Assembly (NCBI RefSeq): GCF_042140245.1
Contig: NZ_CP159483.1
Span: forward strand, 558,001-622,000
Source of the DNA: MH13 sp042140245
GTDB taxonomy: Bacteria > Pseudomonadota > Alphaproteobacteria > Rhizobiales > MH13
DNA length: 64,000 nucleotides
Reading direction: 5' to 3'
Shown: positions 60,117 through 64,000 of the stretch, piece after piece
How positions within the stretch are numbered: position 1 is the first letter of the stretch
Layout of the letters: each line of letters begins with the position of its first letter
Notes under the pieces: model-generated
Databases searched by the model: none
Seen by the model: only the letters and a program-made list of their open reading frames with translations
What the model was told of the DNA's origin: nothing
Program-made: the position numbers and the translations under genes

Positions 60117-61721
60117 ATGACCAAAACAGCTTCCCCTTACGCCGATGAGATCGATCAGCGGCGCACCTTTGCGATCATCTCTCACCCAGATGCCGGTAAA
60201 ACCACGCTGACTGAAAAAATGCTGTTTTTCGGCGGTGCCATTCAGCTTGCCGGTGAGGTGAAAGCCAAAGGTGATCGCCGACGCACGCGCTCCGACTGGA
60301 TGGACATTGAAAAGCAGCGCGGCATCTCGGTCATGACCTCGGTGATGACGTTTCGCTACCAGGGCAATATCTACAATCTGCTTGATACACCCGGGCACGA
60401 GGACTTTTCCGAAGATACCTACCGCACGCTTTCAGCTGTCGACAGCGCGATCATGGTGATCGATGCCGCCAAGGGTATTGAGGCGCGCACCCGCAAACTT
60501 TTTGAGGTGTGCCGCCTGCGCGACATCCCTATCATCACCTTCATCAACAAGATGGACCGGGAAAGCCTGCATCCGTTTGAGCTTCTGGAAGACATCGAAA
60601 ACACGCTGGCTTTGGACCTGACGCCGTTTAACTGGCCCATCGGCCAGGGCAAAAACTTTGCTGGCCTTTACGACATGCGCCAAAGCGCCATCCGCCGTAT
60701 CGATAACCCCTCTGGTGAGCTGGAAAAGGTGAACGGTCCGGAAGACCCCAAGGTCGCTGAGCTTTTCAACGAACATGAGCGCGAGGCTGGCGTTGAAGAT
60801 CTGATGCTGGCGCTTGAGGCCTCCAAACCCTTCGATGCGGATGCTTTCAATGAAGGCCATTTGTCGCCGGTTTTGTTTGGGTCGGCGCTGCGCGAGTTTG
60901 GCGTTAAAGACTTGATTGACACGCTGGGCGCCATCGCCCCGCCGCCTCAGGGACTGGAAGCTGATGTGCGCGAGGTCGCTCCAAGCGAACCTGCGATGAC
61001 CGGCTTCGTGTTCAAAATTCAAGCGAACATGGACCCCAATCACCGTGATCGCATCGCCTTTATGCGCGTGTGTTCGGGCAAGCTATCGCGCGGCATGAAG
61101 GCGCGTTTGGCGCGCACTGGTAAGATGATTGGTCTGCACACGCCGCAGTTTTTCTTCGCGCAAGACCGGGCTTTGGCCGAAGAGGCTTTTGCTGGCGATG
61201 TGGTGGGTATCCCCAACCATGGCACGCTGCGGATTGGCGATACGCTGACCGAGGGCGAAGTGCTGGCCTTTCGCGGAGTCCCAAGCTTCGCACCGGAGAT
61301 TTTGCGCCGCGTTCGATTGGCCGATCCGATGAAGGCGAAGAAGCTGAAAGAGGCTCTGCAACAGCTCGCTGAAGAAGGCGTGACCCAGGTGTTTACTCCT
61401 GTCGACGGTTCACCGGCTTTGGTGGGTGTGGTTGGCGCGCTGCAACTGGACGTTTTGAAAGACCGGCTTATGGCCGAGTACAAGTTACCTGTCGATTTTG
61501 AGAGCGCGCGTTTTTCTCTCGCACGGTGGGTTGTGTGCGAGGACAAGGCTGAACTGTCCAAATTTGAAACACGCCATCGTGGATCGTTGGCCACTGATCT
61601 TGACGGCGCCATGGTGTTTTTGGCCGCTTCGGAGTTTGACCTGACCTATGAAGGCGACCGGTTTCCTAGCGTTCAGTTCTTCGATGTGAAGGATTATCAG
61701 CGCCAAGGAATAGCCGCCTAA
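60117..61721 (+). CDS. prfC: Peptide chain release factor 3
   Basis: Translational GTPase that recycles RF1/RF2. The 534-residue protein has G1 SHPDAGKTTLTEK, switch II DTPGHEDFSEDTYRTL, G4 FINKMDRE, then domain II, and the C-terminal RF3 domain ending YEGDRFPSVQFFDVKDYQ. Length and motifs match RF3, not EF-G. It starts 35 bases after the oxidoreductase on the same strand. Confidence 0.96.
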   Translation: MTKTASPYADEIDQRRTFAIISHPDAGKTTLTEKMLFFGGAIQLAGEVKAKGDRRRTRSDWMDIEKQRGISVMTSVMTFRYQGNIYNLLDTPGHEDFSEDTYRTLSAVDSAIMVIDAAKGIEARTRKLFEVCRLRDIPIITFINKMDRESLHPFELLEDIENTLALDLTPFNWPIGQGKNFAGLYDMRQSAIRRIDNPSGELEKVNGPEDPKVAELFNEHEREAGVEDLMLALEASKPFDADAFNEGHLSPVLFGSALREFGVKDLIDTLGAIAPPPQGLEADVREVAPSEPAMTGFVFKIQANMDPNHRDRIAFMRVCSGKLSRGMKARLARTGKMIGLHTPQFFFAQDRALAEEAFAGDVVGIPNHGTLRIGDTLTEGEVLAFRGVPSFAPEILRRVRLADPMKAKKLKEALQQLAEEGVTQVFTPVDGSPALVGVVGALQLDVLKDRLMAEYKLPVDFESARFSLARWVVCEDKAELSKFETRHRGSLATDLDGAMVFLAASEFDLTYEGDRFPSVQFFDVKDYQRQGIAA

Positions 61722-61787
61722 CTATTAGCGACGTCGCTTGGCTGTGGCGGCCATACTTAACGCTTTCGGAACCCCCAAGGGCTAGGC

Positions 61788-61813
61788 TTGATGCATCCTT
61801 AAGTTGATGTATC
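61788..61813. repeat. Direct repeat ahead of the PAS-GGDEF gene
   Basis: TTGATGCATC (61788-61797) and TTGATGTATC (61804-61813), one difference, 16-base period, ending 12 bases before the ATG. It may be a regulator site; the spacing would put the two copies on nearly the same face of the helix only approximately. Confidence 0.35.
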
Positions 61814-61825
61814 GACATCCGCCCT

Positions 61826-64000
61826 ATGCGCCAAACAGGCCCTGATCTTTTTGCAATGGTTTCGCCGGACGCTCTGTCCGACGCCTATAAGCGTGCCTTG
61901 GATTCGCATTCGATTGTGTCCGTGAGCAACACACAAGGCGTCATTCGCTACGCCAACGACAAGTTCTGTCAGATCATGGGATATGACCTCTCTGAACTGA
62001 TCGGGCAGAGCTATTCCCTCGTCAACAGCGGCCGCCATGAAGCCGGATTCTTTGAAGAACTCTGGGCGACCGTCAATGGCGGAGAAAGCTGGGTCGGTGA
62101 GGTTTGCAATCGCACCAAAGACGGTAAGGAACTGTGGTTCGATAACATCGTGGTGCCGTTGTACGATGATGAGGACGCCGTCACAGGCCACCTCAGCGTG
62201 CGCAAAGACATCACAAAGCGCAAGGACGCCGAAGCGCTTGTGGAGCATAGTGAGCAGTTCCTGCTTGGTGTTTCTGAAATAGCGTGCGTCGGCGGATGGT
62301 CGCTGGAGATAGAAACCGGCGAGCTCTATTGGTCCGATGAGACCAAGCGCATTCACGACGTGCCACTCGACTACAAGCCAGAGCTGGCCCAAGCCATCGA
62401 CTTTTATGCCCCTGAGGCGCGTGCTGCGATCACCAATGCGGTCGAAACAGCGATGAGAAGTGGCGAAAAGTGGGACCTCGAACTGCCGCTTCTCACGGCA
62501 AAGAAGCGCTCAATCTGGGTACGAGCAGTCGGCCATGCGGTCTTTGAAAACGGAGAGGCCGTGCGTCTTCTAGGCGCTTTTCAAGACATCACCCAGCGCA
62601 AGCTTGAAGAGGACGTCCTGCGCGATGAGGTGACCCAGCGCCATTCCGCTGAACAGCTCCTCCGGGATGTTCTTGAGACACTACCAGACGCTGTTGCCGC
62701 ATATGATGATGAGGACCGCCTGATCGTCTGCAACTCTGCCTATCTTGAGACCTATGCGGCTTCAGCCGAGGCGATCACTCCGGGAGCAACATTTGAAAGC
62801 ATCATCCGCTTTGGTCTTGCGCGTGGCCAATACAGCGATGCGGGCCCAGACCTTGAAAGCCAAGAAGCTTGGCTGAAGAAACGGCTTGAGGATCACCGCA
62901 ACCCTCCTGAGCATCTGACGCAGAAACTGCATGACGGCACTTGGCTTCAGGTTCGCGAACATGTGTCAGCCAATGGCTCGACGGTCGGCGTTCGCACGGA
63001 CGTCACCAACCTCAAGCGTGCCGAGGCGGAGCTGCGCCGCTATGCTGAAACAGATCAGTTGACCGGTCTCCTCAACCGCCGGAGCTTTAATCTGCGCCTT
63101 GATACTGCGTTGGAAGAGTTCGCAGCTGGCGCCAGGACTGGCGGCTGTGTGGCTTTGTTCGATATCGATCACTTCAAGCCGATCAACGATGCCTACGGTC
63201 ATGATGTTGGCGATGAGGTTTTGGTGGAACTGGCCCGACGATTGAGTGCCGTTCTCGTACCCGATGATTTCGCAGCGCGCTTGGGTGGCGATGAGTTCAT
63301 TTTCGTTCTCACCGACCGCGATGGCCAAACCGGCTACGAAGACGTGATCATCGAGTATTTCGAACGCATGCGCGAACCCATCATGACCATGGCCGGCAAA
63401 GTCAGCACCGGCATTTCACTGGGCCTGGTTGAGTTCGAAGGCATCGAACCCAATAGCCGCAGCCTGATGAAGTATGCCGACTTGGCCCAGTATCGCGCCA
63501 AGGAAGAGGGGCGGGGCCAATGGTATTGGTTTGCAGCTGCCGACGCTGCAAAACTTCAACAGGCAGACGAACTGGGCAAGGCTCTATCGGCCAATCAAGG
63601 AGACCTGGCTTTCACACTGTTGCCAATCGCTGGGGCACATGACGCTGAGCCACTAGGATTCTCGGTGGAACCTTCATGGACCTTCGAGGGCAGCATCTAT
63701 GAGGGCCAAATACTAAAAGAGCTGGCGCAGAAATCTGGTCAAATCACAAAGCTGTGCAAGTGCGGATTGGAAACAGCGATGATCGCTGTCGGCGATGCAC
63801 AGGGACGTGGCGCGGACACCGGACAGCTTTGGATCAATTCCAGCACCGATCACATGAAACTCGCGCCGTTTGTCTCGTCGGTTGAAAGGCTGCGCCTAAC
63901 CCACGGCCTGGAAGCCAGTGCCCTGACCTTTGCCGTGGACGAGGCCGCTTTGATCGACAGGTCTGCCGCCGCCATTCAAGAAACATTTTTGACGCTTGGC
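61826..64000 (+). CDS. Multi-PAS GGDEF protein with degenerate EAL domain (partial)
   Basis: The frame opens at ATG 61826 and runs through the right edge without a stop (725 codons seen). It has PAS domains at about 20-130 (VSNTQGVIRYANDKFCQIMG), 140-255 and 285-390, each followed by a short helix, then a diguanylate cyclase domain with intact GGDEF near 487-491 (RLGGDEF) and DIDHFKPINDAYGHDVGD. The RxxD inhibitory site is absent (VPDD in its place). From about residue 560 the fold continues as an EAL-like domain that has lost its catalytic residues: the EAL position reads VEP, and the ITE glutamate position reads VDE with shifted context. A c-di-GMP synthase or sensor is likely. Confidence 0.88.
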   Translation, partial: MRQTGPDLFAMVSPDALSDAYKRALDSHSIVSVSNTQGVIRYANDKFCQIMGYDLSELIGQSYSLVNSGRHEAGFFEELWATVNGGESWVGEVCNRTKDGKELWFDNIVVPLYDDEDAVTGHLSVRKDITKRKDAEALVEHSEQFLLGVSEIACVGGWSLEIETGELYWSDETKRIHDVPLDYKPELAQAIDFYAPEARAAITNAVETAMRSGEKWDLELPLLTAKKRSIWVRAVGHAVFENGEAVRLLGAFQDITQRKLEEDVLRDEVTQRHSAEQLLRDVLETLPDAVAAYDDEDRLIVCNSAYLETYAASAEAITPGATFESIIRFGLARGQYSDAGPDLESQEAWLKKRLEDHRNPPEHLTQKLHDGTWLQVREHVSANGSTVGVRTDVTNLKRAEAELRRYAETDQLTGLLNRRSFNLRLDTALEEFAAGARTGGCVALFDIDHFKPINDAYGHDVGDEVLVELARRLSAVLVPDDFAARLGGDEFIFVLTDRDGQTGYEDVIIEYFERMREPIMTMAGKVSTGISLGLVEFEGIEPNSRSLMKYADLAQYRAKEEGRGQWYWFAAADAAKLQQADELGKALSANQGDLAFTLLPIAGAHDAEPLGFSVEPSWTFEGSIYEGQILKELAQKSGQITKLCKCGLETAMIAVGDAQGRGADTGQLWINSSTDHMKLAPFVSSVERLRLTHGLEASALTFAVDEAALIDRSAAAIQETFLTLG

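Noticed and set aside
1..64000. CRISPR arrays, insertion sequences, toxin-antitoxin or defence genes
   Set aside because: No regularly spaced repeats, transposase, or recognisable defence or toxin genes were found. The TerB-like protein alone, without the other ter genes, is not evidence of a tellurite or defence system.

Overview
This is a gene-dense, mostly housekeeping chromosomal stretch of an alphaproteobacterium, most likely of the order Hyphomicrobiales (Rhizobiales). Indicators are the GcrA cell-cycle regulator with GANTC sites in front of it, class I lysyl-tRNA synthetase, the argD-argF-hslO order, a DUF6460 protein, bidomain dCTP deaminase, metZ, long PstC/PstA permeases, and GC-rich sequence with GC-rich palindromic intergenic repeats. 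A BCCT carrier, a NaChBac-type sodium channel and TrkH suggest a marine or otherwise saline habitat; that last point is inference.

Layout. 1-9 kb: xseA and rsmE diverge; rsmE overlaps a MATE exporter tail to tail; then cytochrome b561, a BCCT transporter and a PAS-PAS-GGDEF-EAL protein. 9-17 kb: a class II-type deacetylase, DUF6460, purD, gshA, DUF952-pyrD, an S24 (LexA-like) repressor coupled to a small lipoprotein, arfB and an ABA4-like membrane protein. 17-21 kb: a leftward operon lysS-NTF2-trhO-tauE, with a TerB protein diverging. 21-27 kb: a more accessory-looking stretch of small enzymes with their own regulators (LysR, HxlR, MarR), each with a visible dyad operator, plus two Tat-exported proteins (MBL fold, NTF2-like) and a decayed NTF2-like remnant. 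27-35 kb: fatty acid hydroxylase, periplasmic binding protein, a GT2 glycosyltransferase, tRNA-Gly(CCC), TetR/YHS pair, a CcdA-thioredoxin pair and the sodium channel. 35-45 kb: dCTP deaminase, metZ, a CDP-alcohol phosphatidyltransferase, apaG, trkH and an RND efflux pair. 45-49 kb: argD-argF-hslO closed by a strong terminator, then a structured intergenic region and gcrA. 49.5-59 kb: the complete phosphate module phoR-pstSCAB-phoU-phoB on the minus strand with a three-repeat Pho box before pstS, and ppk2 diverging from phoR. 59-64 kb: an oxidoreductase, prfC, and a PAS-GGDEF protein that runs off the end.

I found no prophage, insertion sequence, CRISPR array or secretion/defence island. The best leads are modest: two intergenic regions with intrinsic terminators that no annotated gene explains (about 4.55-4.86 kb and 48.38-48.90 kb), a PstA with an unusually long periplasmic coiled-coil insert, a possible Pho box between phoR and ppk2, a GGDEF protein with a degenerate EAL domain, and the set of self-regulatory operators.
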